Assembly (NCBI GenBank): GCA_002917075.1
Contig: NTMA01000076.1
Location: 62,001 to 126,000, forward strand
Length of the DNA: 64,000 bases
Source: Hawksworthiomyces lignivorus
Lineage: Eukaryota > Ascomycota > Sordariomycetes > Ophiostomatales > Ophiostomataceae
Direction: 5' to 3'
The notes under the pieces: generated by a model
Told to the model about the DNA's origin: nothing
Seen by the model: the letters and a program-made list of their open reading frames with translations, nothing else
Databases searched by the model: none
Shown: positions 42,491 to 55,600 of the stretch, in pieces
Layout of the letters: each line of letters starts with the position of its first letter
Numbering within the stretch: the first letter of the stretch is position 1
Made by a program: the position numbers and the translations under genes

Positions 42491-44157
42491 ATGGCAGATT
42501 TTAATCTTCATGTACCTGATCCGTCGCCTGCCTCCTTAGGCCGCCGTATTTGCAGGAAGGTCGACATCCGCCTCATTCCAGTACTCTTTGGAACATGCAT
42601 GTTTTTCTATATGGACAAAGGCATTTTGTCCAGCGCGGCAGTCTTCAACCTAGAAGATGATCTTGTGGGTTATTTTTGATACTAAGCTCAATTGTAGCCC
42701 AGGAGAAAAATCGTCTGCTGACAACTGTGATTTGCGACAATGTCATAGCATCTAGTTGGCCAGGAGTATAGCTGGTCAAATAGTATTTATTACTTTGGAT
42801 ACCTATTCTGGATGGGGCCATCTGCTTGGCTTTGCTCGCGGCTACCTATTGCCAAGTATTTGACCGTTAATACTCTGATTTGGGGTCTTATTGTCGGCTT
42901 GACGGCTGCGTGCACAAACTACGGCGGACTCGCAGCCAATCGCTTTTTCCTTGGTGTGGCGGAGTCGATCGTAAACCCTGCATTCATGTAGTATGTACGA
43001 CCTAGACCCGTTACATTTTGCACGGGTACGATGAGTCCTATTTGCAAGGCTGACGTTTATGCAGTATAACGACGAGCTGGTATACCCGTGACCAAGTTCC
43101 TAAGCGCACGAGTCTATGGTTTGCGGGAAATTCCATTGGGGCTCTGGTTGCGGCCTTGTTTGCATATGGTGTCGGACACATATCGCACCCGCTGCATCCC
43201 TGGCGCTGGATGTACATCATCCTCGGCATCCTTACTCTTCTCTGGGCCGTCTGCATCTGGACGCTGCTCCCCGACAAAATATCAGAAGCCAAGTTTTTGA
43301 CCGAGGAAGAGCGTCAATGGGCGCTGGATCGCGTCGTCCTGGCAGGCACCGGTCAGACGGAGCAGGCACCCTGGAGATGGGAACAAGTTGTCGAGTGCCT
43401 CATCGACCCCAAGACGTGGTTCATCGTCGCAATCTTGCTATGCGTGCAGCTCCCGTCCGGTGGCATCCAGAGCTTTGCCAACCTCGTCATCAAGGGCTTT
43501 GGATTCTCGTCCCTTGATTCGACTTTACTCACGATCCCCTCTGAGGTGATTGCGGCCGTCTCCATTGCCATCACGGGCTACTTCGCCGGGCGCTATCGAA
43601 ATCTCCACCTGATCGCCGTTGTCGTTTCTGTCATTCCTGTTCTCATCGGCGGCGCCATGATTTACCAGAGAGCCCACATCTCCAAGGGCGTGCAGCTTTT
43701 TGCATATTTTTTGCTGCAGACGACATTCGCTCCGGTGCCTCTGATGATGTCATTTATACAGATCAACTACAAGGGTGTCACCAAAAAGATGACCATGACC
43801 GCGATATTCTACATCATTTACTGCGTGGGTAACATCGGCGGACCCCAGCTCTTTAAGACATCAGAGGCGCCCACCTATCCTACAGCATTCAAGGCCGTGA
43901 TGACCTGCCCAGCTCTTGTGATTGTGCTCTGCTTCGTGTTCCGCTGCTACCTGCAGTGGCTGAATGCGAAGCGCATTGCGGACGAGGGAATGCAGGGGAG
44001 TTCGGGAGCCTCGGGTGCCGTCGCAGGAGGAAAAATTATCGAGATCGGGCACAACACAAGTGAAACGGATGAGGCTCTCCGACAGGTTCAGCTTCAGTTA
44101 GAAGACTATGAAGACGTGACGGATTGGAAAACCCTTGGCTTTAGGTACCGCTACTAA
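42491..44157 (+). CDS. MFS permease, allantoate/anion:cation symporter family (Dal5-like)
   Basis: Exons 42491..42664, 42749..42990 and 43065..44157 (introns 84 and 74 nt) give 502 residues. Junctions: 'NLEDDL|HLVGQEYSW' and 'NPAFMY|ITTSWYTRDQVPKR', both matching the Dal5/Tna1 anion:cation symporter signature (DxxL.G.QYSW; the P.F...WYxxxEQ-like segment after TM4). 'KVDIRLIPVLFGTCMFFYMDKG' is TM1 (usual DRxN replaced by DKGI). 'LLPDKISEAKFLTEEERQWALDR' is the family's central loop. Twelve TMs fit. Likely plasma-membrane uptake of a nitrogenous anion such as allantoate, ureidosuccinate, nicotinate or a dipeptide. The divergent deaminase and GATA sites fit nitrogen acquisition. Confidence 0.82.
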
Positions 44158-45525
44158 ACGAAGTAGATTCTGCGTTAAACTTTCACACGAAGCTGTCAGC
44201 ACAGTACTCGGGTTCTCAAATTCCAATAACACGAGCCCTAGCAAGGCCTGGAAGTCCAAGAGGAAAATAGATAAACCTAGATATGATTGAATTTGACAAG
44301 CTGATCTCGACGGAGGGCCTTAGAGCGTCTCTGATCGGCTTATAGATCAAGCACAATTATTTTAAATATTTGCATTCTAGTTTGCTCTCCTTTCATTTTA
44401 TTTTCTGGTCATTCTTTATTCTCATACGTCGCCTTTCATTGCTTCGCTTCCGTATGCAAAGACGCATGACGCTTTGTTTGGTGCTGGCTTGTTGGGCTCA
44501 ACTGAGCTTGGCGCGGCCTTTCTATTTGAGGAAATGATTCACATCTTCGCCTTAGATTGCCATGGGGTAATACTCTAAAGAAGACATAATGTCAAACACA
44601 GCAACGTTGGCTTCTTCCTGTGTGGTTTTGTGCTTGAGTGGTGTATGCAGACAAGTCCGCGAGAGCTTTTGGCACAGAGCCTCACACCAGGTACCTCGAC
44701 TTGGTCATGCTAGTGCCTGCGGCCGCTTGTTCCTGACGGTAGCCTGCAGGTGAACCAGTGGCGGACCTCTTTGTAGTAGACTGTCGGGACAGCCTTGCTT
44801 AGATAATAGAAAAGCCTGTTATACGCTGTGACAAAATAGAACCAGCGTGGTACAAAATAGCGAGCAGCCTGGCGGGTTTTCTTTTTTTTTCTGTGCAGGT
44901 CTTTTGTCAGCTGTTTAGTGCGCTTTGGCTGATTACTTCTTACCGCTACAGAGGGTTTTTCAGCAACTACTAAGGCAGCACTCCACAGCGCTACTGAGGT
45001 CCCCTCCAATAAGCAAGTGGTATGACGTTGGTGCACCTATTGTGCCAGCCCCGCTACAAAACACCCCTCAACTCCGTGCTCTCCGCCTATTAGTCTCTGG
45101 CGTTGACTTCCCTAACTCTTTTCTTCCTTGCTACGGAGCACAGTTGGTTCATATCGTCGCCACTTCGCCCGTTTTCTCTTTAGATACCTCACCGCCATAA
45201 GTCTCGGATGCCATAAGACAGAATTCAGGACTGCAAAGTACGAAAGACGAAGTTATCTCTCGCATCTAACAGGCAGAGCAAGCGGACAATCTCGATCGAG
45301 CCTTGCATGCACAGACGAGCATCGCAGCCTAACCTGCGCGCGTGCCTATTTTACATCTGCGAATAGCAACGACCAGCAGCCGAAGAATCCCAATACGCAG
45401 AAAGACGTACATAGTCCCACAGAGAAAAGCTTACCGATTTTTCTACTGGAACTCGACGAACGACTTGCCCTCTTACCATTTGCCAACATCTAAGCATACG
45501 CCCCGCCTCTTCCTTCTCCGCATTC
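44158..45525. other. Spacer and sds22 leader, no gene seen
   Basis: First part is the permease 3' region. From about 45000 the sequence becomes pyrimidine-rich and AUG-poor, as expected for the promoter and leader of the housekeeping gene at 45526. Overlapping frames at 44925-45620 show no domain. Confidence 0.5.
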
Positions 45526-47083
45526 ATGGCCCAAGAAGGCGAGGCTGCACCAGATGCAGCCCAAGAGGAGCAGCGGCAGCCGACAACCCCTCACACTGTA
45601 ACGCACATCGCGCTAGCTGACGGCACAACGACCGCGCCCGGTACGCCGGGTCCAGACGACGGCCCAGATGGCCACGATGGAGCAGCTTCGGGGGCAGCCG
45701 CCGCCGCTAGCCCCGGTATACGGAACAGCAAGGGCTGGGACGGCAAGCTGAGGCTTCCAAAGAAGACGGCGGTACTAGCCAACGCGGAGGCGCTTTCGGA
45801 CCCGGATTACTCGGACGAGGACAACGTCGTGCCTGGCGAGGTGATCTCCGCGGACGAGGGTGCGTTTTCCCTTGATTTTCTGCTCCCCCTACTTCCTTCT
45901 TCTCCTTTGTTCTTCGCGTGCTTTTTTTTATATGTGAAACGTTTAATTTGCTGACCTCTACCCTGCCTGTCACTGCTGCAGACATCCTCAACGACGAGGA
46001 CACAGACACGGAGGAGATTGTGTGCACGCACTCGCGCATCCACGACATCGACGCGCTGAAGCTGGAGCGGTTCAAGCAGTGCCAGCGGCTGTGCCTGCGG
46101 CAGAACAGCATCCAGCGGGTGGACAGCGACGGGGGCGGGGCGACGGGCCTGCCGGCGCTGGCGGGGACGCTGGAGGAGCTGGACCTGTACGACAACCTGG
46201 TGAGCCACATGCGGGGCGTGGAGGCGCTGCCGAACCTGACGAGCCTGGACCTGAGCTTCAACAAGATCCGGCACATCAAGCACCTGGAGCCGCTGGCGCG
46301 GCTGCGCGACCTGTACCTGGTGGCGAACAAGATCTCGGCGATCGAGGGCCTGGCGGGGCTGCCGCTGGCCTTGACGCTGCGCATGCTGGAGCTGGGGTCG
46401 AACCGCATCCGCGAGATCCGCGGCCTGGACGGGCTCGACGCCCTCGAGGAGCTGTGGCTGGCCAAGAACAAGCTCGCCAGCCTCCAGGGCCTCGAGCGCC
46501 TGCCCCGCCTGCGCCTGCTCAGCGTCCAGTCCAACCGCATCCGCGACCTGGCCCCGCTGCGCCACGTGCCCACGCTCGAGGAGCTCTACGTGTCGCACAA
46601 CGCGCTCACGTCGCTCGAGTCGCTCGACTCCGACGCCGTGTTGCCCGCGGACGACGACGGAGAGCCCGCCGCAGACGCTGCTGCCGCTGCTGCTCCGTCG
46701 CCTCTCGCCCGCCTCCACGTCCTCGACGTCGGCAACAACCAGCTGACGTCGCTCCGCGGCGTCGAGCGCCTCACCCGCCTCGAGGAGGTCTGGGCCGGCT
46801 ACAACCTCCTCTCCGACTTTGCCGACGTGCAGCGCACCCTGGGCGACAAGGCCGCGCTCGAGACGGTCTACCTCGAGGGCAACCCGCTGCAGCTGCGGGC
46901 GCCGGCGCTGTACCGCAACAAGGTGCGGCTGGCGCTGCCGCAGGTGAAGCAGATCGACGCGAGTAAGTGCTGAACCGCCAGCTCCCTCCCTCCTCGTCAT
47001 CTGCTCAAGGCTCTTCTGAGCTCCCCTCTTTTATTTTTGTCATCATCAACTAACACTCCATAGCGTATGTCCGCGAAACATGA
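45526..47083 (+). CDS. sds22: Protein phosphatase 1 regulatory subunit SDS22
   Basis: Exons 45526..45859, 45982..46962 and 47064..47083 (introns 122 and 101 nt; CTAAC branch site before the last) give 444 residues. Residues about 1-110 are a low-complexity acidic extension. From 'DILNDEDTDTEEIVCTHSRI' on come SDS22-type leucine-rich repeats of 22 residues ('LPNLTSLDLSFNKIRHIKHL', 'LEELWLAKNKLASLQGLERL', 'LHVLDVGNNQLTSLRGVERL') and the LRR cap 'LETVYLEGNPL' with 'VKQIDA|TYVRET'. SDS22 binds the catalytic subunit of PP1 and is needed for its nuclear function and chromosome segregation. An Ala-rich acidic insertion ('DDDGEPAADAAAAAAPS', about residue 340) splits one repeat. The tiny last exon of 20 bases encodes the conserved end. 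Coding GC is very high. It is convergent with the xylose reductase gene. Confidence 0.9.
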
Positions 47084-47563
47084 TGGCTCCTCGCATCTTG
47101 TTTGCAGCACAGAGTCTTGGCAAAATTAAGGGTATGCATAAGGCGTTTGGGTATCGAATGTAGGCAGATTTATGAACCTTGTCTTGTTATTCTTTCTGGT
47201 TCTGCGGGCATTCAGCTTGCACGTGTAATCTATTTTTCTTATTGAATTTTGTGTCTTGTGCAAAGGCACGCTTCGACAAATACAGTGGAAAAATTAAGCC
47301 GCCGTCTAACTCATGATAGCTGGCCTCAATATGCAAACAATGTCCCTCATCAATCAAGTGATATTGGCCCTGGTTTTTGCCACCAATCGGGTCATTATAA
47401 TTATTTTATTTTGCTCTTTACCCCTTTTTTTCGTTTCTGCGTATTCTATGCGATGAAGGGCACGTAAACGACATACAAACAAAAGTCCTACAAAAACCAA
47501 ATAGCATATATGCGTCCCAAAAACACCTCGCCTATTCAAACCAAGCATACATCAATCGCTACT
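47084..47563. other. Convergent 3' spacer
   Basis: AT-rich 3' untranslated regions of sds22 and the xylose reductase gene. No gene seen. Confidence 0.6.
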
Positions 47564-49006
47564 CTAGCTGAAGATCCACAGCTTCTCCGTGGGGAAGTAC
47601 TGTAAAAAAAATGTTAGTGGAATTCTGAACCAAAAAGTAGTGAATGCGTGGAGGGCGTTAGAATTCAGCCAAAAAAAAAAAAGGAGACTTACGTTCGAGG
47701 GCTGGTTGAACCGGATGTTCTTGTCCAGCGCGGTGATGCTGTCGAGGTCGGCCTGGTCGAGGTCCCAGGCGGTGACGTCGAGGTTCTCCTGGAGGCGCGA
47801 GGGCGTGCTGGTCTTGGGGATGACGGCGAGGCCGCGCTGGGTGGCCCAGCGCAGCAGGATCTGGCCGGCGGACTTGTTGTACTTGGAGGCGAGGCTCTTG
47901 ATGGTGTCGACCTCGAACAGCGGGGCCAGCTGGGTGGCGTGGGCCATCTTGAACTCCTCAAAGGAGGCCGGGCCGAAGGAGGAGTAGGCGGTGACGGCGA
48001 CGCCCTCGGCCTTGGCGAGGCGCAGGAGGTCGGGCTGGACCAGGTAGGGGTGGTGCTCGATCTGCAGGGTGGCGGGCGGGATCTTGGCGTAGCGGAGCAG
48101 GTCGTAGAGCAGCTGGCCCTGGAAGTTGGAGACGCCGATGCTCTTGGCCAGGCCCTTGCCGACGAGCGACTCCATGGCGGTCCAGGTCTCCTGGATACTG
48201 GCCTTGGAGGTGCGCAGCTCCTTGCCGGCATCGTCAAAGAACCAGCCGGGCGGGTAGCGGACCTTGGGGTCGACCCACTCGAGGGCGACGGGGAAGTGCA
48301 CAACGTAGAGGTCGAAGTAGTCGATGCCCCAGTCGGCGAGCTGGCGGCGGGCGATGGGCTCGACCTTGTCGCCGTCGTGGAACGAGTTCCACAGCTTGGA
48401 CACGATGAAGAGGTCCTCGCGCTTCACGATGCCCTCCTTGATGGCGCGGGCGACGCCCTCGCCAGCCTCGACCTCATTGCCGTAGTCTGGTGCCGCAAGC
48501 GTGCGTTAGCGCCTATGCTCTCCGCTCATCGGACGAATTTCATGGCTCTGCGTCCCATTCGTCGGGAGTCCAATTAAGACAATTAAGAAAAAAAAAAGAA
48601 AAGCGAGAGAAAAAGAGACACGGCACGGAGAGGGGTTGCTGGAGCGGCACAAAGGGAGACCTGCTCCTCTTTGTCTGGCGGGATGAAGTTTTGGCGGGGT
48701 AAGAAGATGGCAGCAAGATTCGGGAAAGGAAGCCAGAACAACGAAAACACCAAAATGGAGGGGTTGCTATGCAAGCCAGCCTCGCTCAGGACCAGCTGCA
48801 GTGCAAAACACAGAGCCAGCTTCAAAAGAGGGTAGGCTTTTCTTGATCTTGATCTTGTCTTACGTACCGCATGCACCGTCCAGAAGCCGGTAGCCGGCCT
48901 TGATGGCGTTGTAGACGGTGTCGGCGCACACATTAGTGTCGACCTTCCAGAGGCCGAAGCCGACCTGGGGCATCTCATAACCGTTGTTGAGCTTGAGCGT
49001 CGCCAT
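47564..49006 (-). CDS. xyl1: NAD(P)H-dependent D-xylose reductase (aldo-keto reductase)
   Basis: Exons 49006..48868, 48486..47693 and 47599..47564 (introns 381 and 93 nt) give 322 residues, the usual length of fungal xylose reductase. It starts '[23 protein letters not shown]'. The AKR catalytic set is visible: '[14 protein letters not shown]' (Asp, Tyr), '[14 protein letters not shown]' (Lys), '[14 protein letters not shown]' (His). '[12 protein letters not shown]' and '[13 protein letters not shown]' follow, and the cofactor motif '[15 protein letters not shown]' (IPKSx4R-like) allows NADPH use. It ends '[12 protein letters not shown]'. The enzyme reduces D-xylose and L-arabinose to the alditols at the entry of pentose catabolism, in the cytosol. 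Intron 1 is unusually long for this window, but its ends (GTACGT...CCAG) restore 'DGAC|DYGNE'. Confidence 0.92.
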
Positions 49007-51240
49007 TTTGCAGTAAGATCTAGAAATAGGAAAGTTAGAAAGCCACGAAAAGAGATCCAAAGAGAGCCAATGGCTAGCTATTTAGGAGAAAACACAGAAC
49101 GCAGAAATGACCATGGAGGGCAAAAAGTGCCATAGAACTTACTTATTAAAAACTACCCGATTAGGAACGTTTTATTCACGGTCTCTGGTTGGATTGGAAG
49201 ACTGAAGCAAGAAATCAACAAAAGAGATTTCAAGACAAAGAAGATGATCAATGAGGAAGAGAGGAAAAATAGAGAAGAAGAAAAAAAAACTCGAGGGAAA
49301 TAGAAGAAAAGGGGAAACAAAAGGGATTTTAAATAGGACCGAAAAACTGGGACGGAACGCGTTTCTCTTTGGTTCTTTAGTCTACACAGATACATAAGAG
49401 GAACTTGAGACAAATAGAGAGATAGCACGAAGTACGGAGTAATACAATGGAGCATAACTTGAAAATAGTGAGAGAACACACCGGCCAGGAGGTGGGGAGG
49501 GGGTAGGGAGGGGGGTATGCACAACTGTTAGAGGACGGCGGCGAGGAGGAGGGAAGGTCCTGGCGAAGAAGAGCGGAAGATGGACAAAAGATCTTGACGG
49601 GACAAAGCTAAGTTCTGCTTTTGCTTGCTCAGCATGCCAAACCTTCTCCAAGGCGCCAGTGCAACGTGTCTACGTCTGTATCTACATGCTCTTCCTATGG
49701 CAAGAAAAGCGTTCCAGACTAGATCTAGGAAGCGAGTGATTGTGCAGCTGCAACGCACTATTGTCGTGTTCTTTCGTGCCATTGTTCTCCCGATTAGACG
49801 AGGTTCTACCACTCGCATGTCATATTACACATTCCTTCAATGCAAAGCTGGAGAGGAGCTATGACGTTGGAGAAGGACGGGCTACCGCGCTATGCTTTCT
49901 ATTTGGCGGGCTGTCTTTCTTTTCCCAGTCCCACTAGCGCCGTCTTTTTTTTTTTTTTTGCCCATCTTCCTCCAACTGGACAGCTTCTAGTTTCTCCAAA
50001 CGTCACGAAGTGGAAGACGACACTAGCGGCCGGTGGTGCTCCCCAGCGGGGGTTCCTCTTTTAGTCAATGGCCTCCAAAAAGTCTCACGAGGCGAGCGAG
50101 ATCTTGTACGTGTACGTAGAGACGACAGCATACCCCCGTTCACATGCAGAGGCAGCAGACAGCAGACGACACTGGAGCAACACTGGAGCATCAGCTCGCT
50201 TAGCTATCCCAGTTTGTTGCGATCGATTTCTCCCTTCTCTGTGTCTTGGTTTTCCTGGTCTTTCCGCTCTCCGTAGTCTTCCCGCCATCCCTCAGCCTGT
50301 CCTCGTGCTTAATGTATCTGATGCTGCCCAGAGGCTCATCAGCGAGGGCCTAGAAGACGTCCGTCAGCATATTGCAGTTTCAGACGAAAAGAGTATAAAG
50401 GCAAAACCACCTCTTTGGTACCAGACAGCCTCCTCCAGCCCACCCCTCACCCCACCGTCTCAGGCTGCCTAGGCGTTTAGCAAATAGGCGACGAGCAGTA
50501 GCTCGCATCCCCTCCCGCTCTTCCATTTAGCCTGAATGCAAAGTGCTTCTCGTCGTCTGTTTTAGCGTTGGTTCTGCGGGTCACGGTTAAATACATATTA
50601 CATTTTTCATTCTTCTTGTTCTTATTTGCTTTTTTCTTCGTGCAGATTTTCATCGCATCTGTTGCACGTTGCTACACGACTACCGGCGGACGACAACCAA
50701 AAGAAGAAACCCCGCCCTTAGAGATCCGCCGCTGCGATCCCAAGATTGGAGAGCAGGAAGAGGTAAGGGAAATCTCAAGATTTTACCGGGCGAACCACCG
50801 ATGTTTGGCCGGGGATTCCGAATCCGTCGTTAGTCGTGAGGGTCTCTCATGTGGTGTCTTGAGCTCTCCACTGATCGTGGACAGGTTTTAGAGAGGGGGT
50901 GGCAAGCTCTTGGACAGTTTCTAGAAAAGGCGTAGATTTATTTTAAAATGCTACCATAGTCGTACAAATTTTTTTTAAGAAAAAGGGTATAATCAAAACA
51001 ACCGAGCTATGGGATATCGTATCACACATATGCATGCCTTTCCGAACAGGATGAAACAGATGAAAAGAAACATAGATGCAGACAGAACTGCTGTAAGTTG
51101 ATCCAAAGATGAGGATGCTACCCAAACAAAGAGCCAAAACGCCGAGATGTGCTGCTAGTCCGCACCGCTTATACAAAAGAGAATTCGATGGGTCGAAAAT
51201 GAGAGTCACTAGACAGAAATGAGAGCCTGTTGGCAAGGTG
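49007..51240. other. 2.2 kb spacer, no supported gene
   Basis: Contains the promoter of xyl1 near 49007. 49215-49330 is A/G-rich. TACGGAGTA occurs at 49433-49441. Frames at 50068-50472 and 50568-50891 lack domains and are probably chance. The last part is the 3' region of the next minus-strand gene. Confidence 0.5.
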
Positions 51241-52693
51241 TCACCTAGCCGTCGTCGTCGTCCCGTTTGTGCTGCCCGCGTCGACTGCGTTCGTGTACCA
51301 GCAGCCGCACTGGTCAGCCGAGGAGTCGCCGCCGGCCGCCGTCGTGTTCACGCTGAAGTTGCCCAGAGAATTACCGTGAAAATCCACGCAGTCTGGAACG
51401 TTGGGGCCGGCCTGCTGCACCTCGGCGATCTCCACGGATAATGGCCAAGGCGTATACGTTGCTGAAGAGGAGGAGGAGGAGGAAGGAGGAATGGTCGACG
51501 GATCCGTGGCGTTCTCGATACCAGCCGGGAAGGTGGCCCGCTGCCGCATCCAGAGCGTAGCCGAGAACATGGTCTGGTTGAAATAGCAGGTGGCCGAGCT
51601 GGTCTGCGCGGCGACCAGGTCGGACGTGGGCACATAGGCGAGCGTCGTCGAGAAGTTGAACACGAGCCGCTCCGTGTCCTGGCCGATGTCGAGGTGAAGC
51701 ATGTGGACGTCGTGGAAAGAGGGCGGCAAAAAAGAAGAAGACGAAGACGAAGAGGATGTTGGCGCGGTCCCGGAGGAGATGCTGTAGAGGGTGATCGCAG
51801 AGGGGCTGCTGGTGCTGGCGCTGGTCGTCCCCGCGATGATCCAGTAGAATGTGGCTGCCGAGGCGTTCTGCGCCTTGGGGGACGCGGACGGCGAGAAGAT
51901 GGTGGCGGGATGACAGCCGAAGGCGAAGCCGTTGGTCGTGCATCCCGTCGACGTGTTGGTAAGGGCGACCGTGAACGCGTACGTGCCCTCAGGAAATTGC
52001 GTCGTCTGGGGAGCGGGAGGCGCCGCCGGCGTGTCGGTGCTCGAAGGCGAGGAAGATCTGTTCCGGCAAAAAAATCTCGTATTAGTGTGTGCGCGCAGAA
52101 AGTCAGTCGCCAGAGAATGCTGCAGCGCTAGAGCGCAGTGCGAATACGTACGTGGGCTTGTTGGCGAGGCCAAACTTGAGGCCGACACCGAGGCCGACGG
52201 CAATGGCCCCCAGCAGCACCAGCGTAAGGACCAGCCGCAACCAGCCGCCGCGCTTGGCGAACCACTCTCGGTTCTGCGACCGCTTCGGCAGTGACATCTG
52301 CTCCAGCTTGCGGTCCGTGATTCCGCTCTCCTCGCTGCTCTCGCTATATGCCGGGTGCGCGTATGGGTAGTTAGGGCCAATCGGCAGTGGCGGCCGATGT
52401 ATGCTCCCTCGGTAGCTGCCCGATCCACTGCTGCCACCGTGGCAGGCCCTGCCATGGGCAAGCTCGCCACTATAGCCGTCCACCTCGCCCTCGCCGTCCT
52501 CGTTCAGTCCATTGTTGCCGTCGGCGGCCATTAGCGGGGGCATGGCTGTGACGATGCCGGAATGCCTTTTTTGCCGTATTGGCGGAACTGGTACAGGCTC
52601 ACCAGGATTGCCGCCGTTGTTGACTTCGTCCTCCAGCACCACGGGTAGGGTCCGGACGCTCCTCATAGAGGAGCGCCGCCCCGGATGTGCCAT
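51241..52693 (-). CDS. Fungal single-pass membrane protein of the so-called 'tat pathway signal' family
   Basis: Exons 52693..52152 and 52057..51241 with a 94-nt intron (GTACGT...ACAG) joining 'FGLANKPT|SSPSSTDTP'; 452 residues from MAHPGRR. Residues 1-150 are a disordered cytosolic part. 151-175 is the only TM ('WLRLVLTLVLLGAIAVGLGVGL'), with no N-terminal signal peptide, so type II topology is likely. The C-terminal ectodomain contains 'FPEGTYAFTVALTNTSTGCTTN', 'AATFYWIIAGT', 'TERLVFNFSTT', 'ATCYFNQTMFSATLWMR' and 'ECQCGCWYTN'-like cysteines near the end ('ADQCGCWYTN'). Fungal databases often label this family 'tat pathway signal sequence', which is misleading. Function unknown, probably cell surface or secretory pathway. 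Serine runs lie in two places. Confidence 0.8.
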
Positions 52694-55600
52694 TGGAGGG
52701 ACGGAAACGGACTGCAGACAACCGTTATGGATAAAAAGGTAAATAATAAGAGGACGCAGCAAATGACAGCAAACTCCTGATACTTTAATAAAGATCGAAA
52801 TTCAAAACCTGTCTTTTTGGCTTGCGTGCTGCTGGTATTCGTATTTATTCTGTTGTCTCCGTGTGCTGTTGAATTCTCGTGTAGAGTCGCAGTGTTGCGT
52901 TGGCAATTTCTCGTATTCTCGGAGTTCTCCCCTGCCAAGATGGCCTCAGATTCTCCCGCCGAAGCCGAGACACAAAAGGAGAAAAAAAAGGGCAGAGACA
53001 AGAGAATGAACTGGAAATAATAATAACTACCAGAACTCTTTCAAGAAAATCAGGAAATTGTGAAGCCCTGGTATGGCGAGGATCGAAATCTCAGTTGATA
53101 TTATTACTGTAAGGGACGATATAGGTAAAAGCTCAAAAAAAGAGTAAGACGATAGTTGGGAACAATGCAAACATTAAAGACTTTCTAGCAAGAAATTCCT
53201 TGTTTTCTATGCTGTCATAGCATCATAGGGAGGGTATATAATTGAACAACGAGTGACAGAATCGTAAGGTTTAGAGCTTTTCTCTGTGTATTATTCGTAT
53301 AAGAGTGTAAATGCACTGAGAAGAAAACAAGAGAACAAGAAGACAAAAAAAATCAAACGACCGAGAGTGGAGGCCAAGGGAGAAAGAGGGATGACTATAG
53401 CAGCTTAAGGAGTCTCATGCCAAGAGCCGGCGTTGTGGTGTATGATGAAGGAAGGGGAGATCCACGGATCTTAAGAGAAGAAATGGAAAAGGGAATAGGA
53501 AAACGAAGTAATAAAGTGGAGTGATTTTCTCGGAATCTTAAGCGAAGAAAGCTCTTTTCCCCAGTTTCTTGTTTCTCTTGGTTGCTGTAAGTGAGATGGT
53601 CTGGACAAAGAGGGAAAGGGGGGAAGCAAGAGGCCAGTGCTTTTATGGCTACAAGTAGAAGAACAAGGGTTAGAGGAGAAGATGAGGAGCTAGAGGGGGA
53701 GCACAGGAAGAGGCACAGCATTTTTTTTTTCTTGGTAAAATACGTCTACGACTACAACGTTGAAGAATTGTATTGAGGAACCGAACATTGGATGCAGCGA
53801 AGCGGTTCCTTCAAACTTGCGGAATAATTGGATATTAATGACGTGAGCAGGGAACCGGGAAGACATTTGAGGAGAAGGAAGAGGCCAAAAACAGATGAGG
53901 CTCTTTTTCTTCGATATTTCCTCTTTTGGCGCCGCCAACGTTGGGTTCTGTAACGAGAAAACTGAGAAAAGAAATATGAGACACAGGCGGGAGGAATTCT
54001 AGATGGAGAGCAACACCACAAGGTACATAGGGGTTGGGTCTCTTCCTTTTTGGTTGAAGAGCATGCACGATGTGAGGAACAAATCAACAATTCGCCGTTC
54101 CAAGGAGGCAGCCACACGGGGGTTGGTGCACGATGCACGAATATCCTATGGAGACAGTACTCGTACGCCGCAGCACAGAGCAAGCGCGGAAGGTCCAAAA
54201 AGTACGCCTCGTCTGTTTTGGATCCTGTCTTAAGATTGAGTAGCCAAGGCTGGCTGTGGAGCAGCGGAAGGCAGCGCAGGGCAGGACTTGGCAGGATGCG
54301 CGGCAGGCGAGCGAGTCACCAAGGAGGCAAGCGAGCAAAAACGGGACATCAAAAGGACGCCTTCCAGAGCCAAAGACGCAGGGAACGGAAGCTCAGGGAA
54401 CAGGAGAGCCAACGGGATGCCAACGGCCATGAAGGACATCGCTGGCGGAAGACTTTGGGTTGAATCTAGAAACTAGCAGTCAGCCGCAATGCACATCCGT
54501 GGCGTTATTACGTACAGTTTTCAAGGGTCTGGCGTCCACACCATCCAAAAAGACGTTGGATGGGAGAGCATTGCTCCGCACCACTAGAGCTCTAAGTAGA
54601 CTCATTCGACGCCTCTTATTCCCCACTGCCGAACTCCTTCCCATAGAAAAGTGGTCCGTTCGTAGCTTTAGTCTGGCCGCAACATGATGTACGTGAATGT
54701 GCAAAGGCCTGCTCACAATAATGCTCTCAAATGCCGTGGTGGCTGTCTTGGTCCAAGCCTTCGATGGGATTATTGAAGATATGTCGTACACATATATGCA
54801 GTGGTCCGGTCCAAGCACAAAAAGACGGGATCTCTGGGGAAGTAAGAGCTGGAAGCTGAGAACAGTGAATGTCAATGTCGAACCGCCCTCCTCTCGACCT
54901 TTGCAAACTCAGAAGCCGCCCCACACATCTAGTCGCTGAGCTGCCCCAAAAAGGCAAATACGGAGAGGGCGAGTGAGGTACTTACACGCTATGATGCAGC
55001 AGTAAATAAAGAGAAGAGAAACCGGTTACAAAATTCTCGATATTTCGTACGTGTTTATATTACGAAATTGGTGACCGCCTCCCTTAGACCTTGGAACCAG
55101 AAGCAGCTCGCAACTTAGACCTGCTTGCCAATGTCCAATGGAGGTACAGAAGGCAGAGCTAAGCTAAGCTTTCTCTTCGCGTGGTGGCGTCCGCCCTCTT
55201 TTGTCTTGGTTCTTAATTTAAAATAATGCCTGTTGCTGCCTCGTTAAAGTTAGCGTCCGCACTGGTTTGATTGTGTTAGGGCAGCCGCTGGAGTGTAAGG
55301 CGGCGTGGGCGGATAGCTAATATTATTCCAAAAAGGGGGTGTCTAGACGGAGGTCCATTATTGGCGAGGTCACCTTTTCCTTGTGAAAGCTGGCAAGACA
55401 GCAGCTTTCTGCACTCGTGCAAATCGGTCTCTGCGCTCCGGCTGAGTGGGCTTGTGCAAGTGATGCTGTAGCCGGTGTGGAGTATTGCACAATAAGGCAG
55501 ATTGTAAGCGTAAAATGTACGGAGTACTCCATAGACAATTGCACTGTGTGGCTCTTCCTTGCAGCCAGCAACGCATATGCAGCTGAGATCGGCCATTTGA

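Noticed and set aside
45707..47000. Long minus-strand and second plus-strand frames over sds22
   Set aside because: High-GC shadow frames of the LRR gene, rich in Arg/Ala/Pro without domains. The sds22 frame has continuous 22-residue repeats and conserved splice junctions.
47648..48577. 309-codon plus-strand frame over xyl1
   Set aside because: Antisense shadow of the xylose reductase exon, Gly/Val/Leu-rich with no domain.
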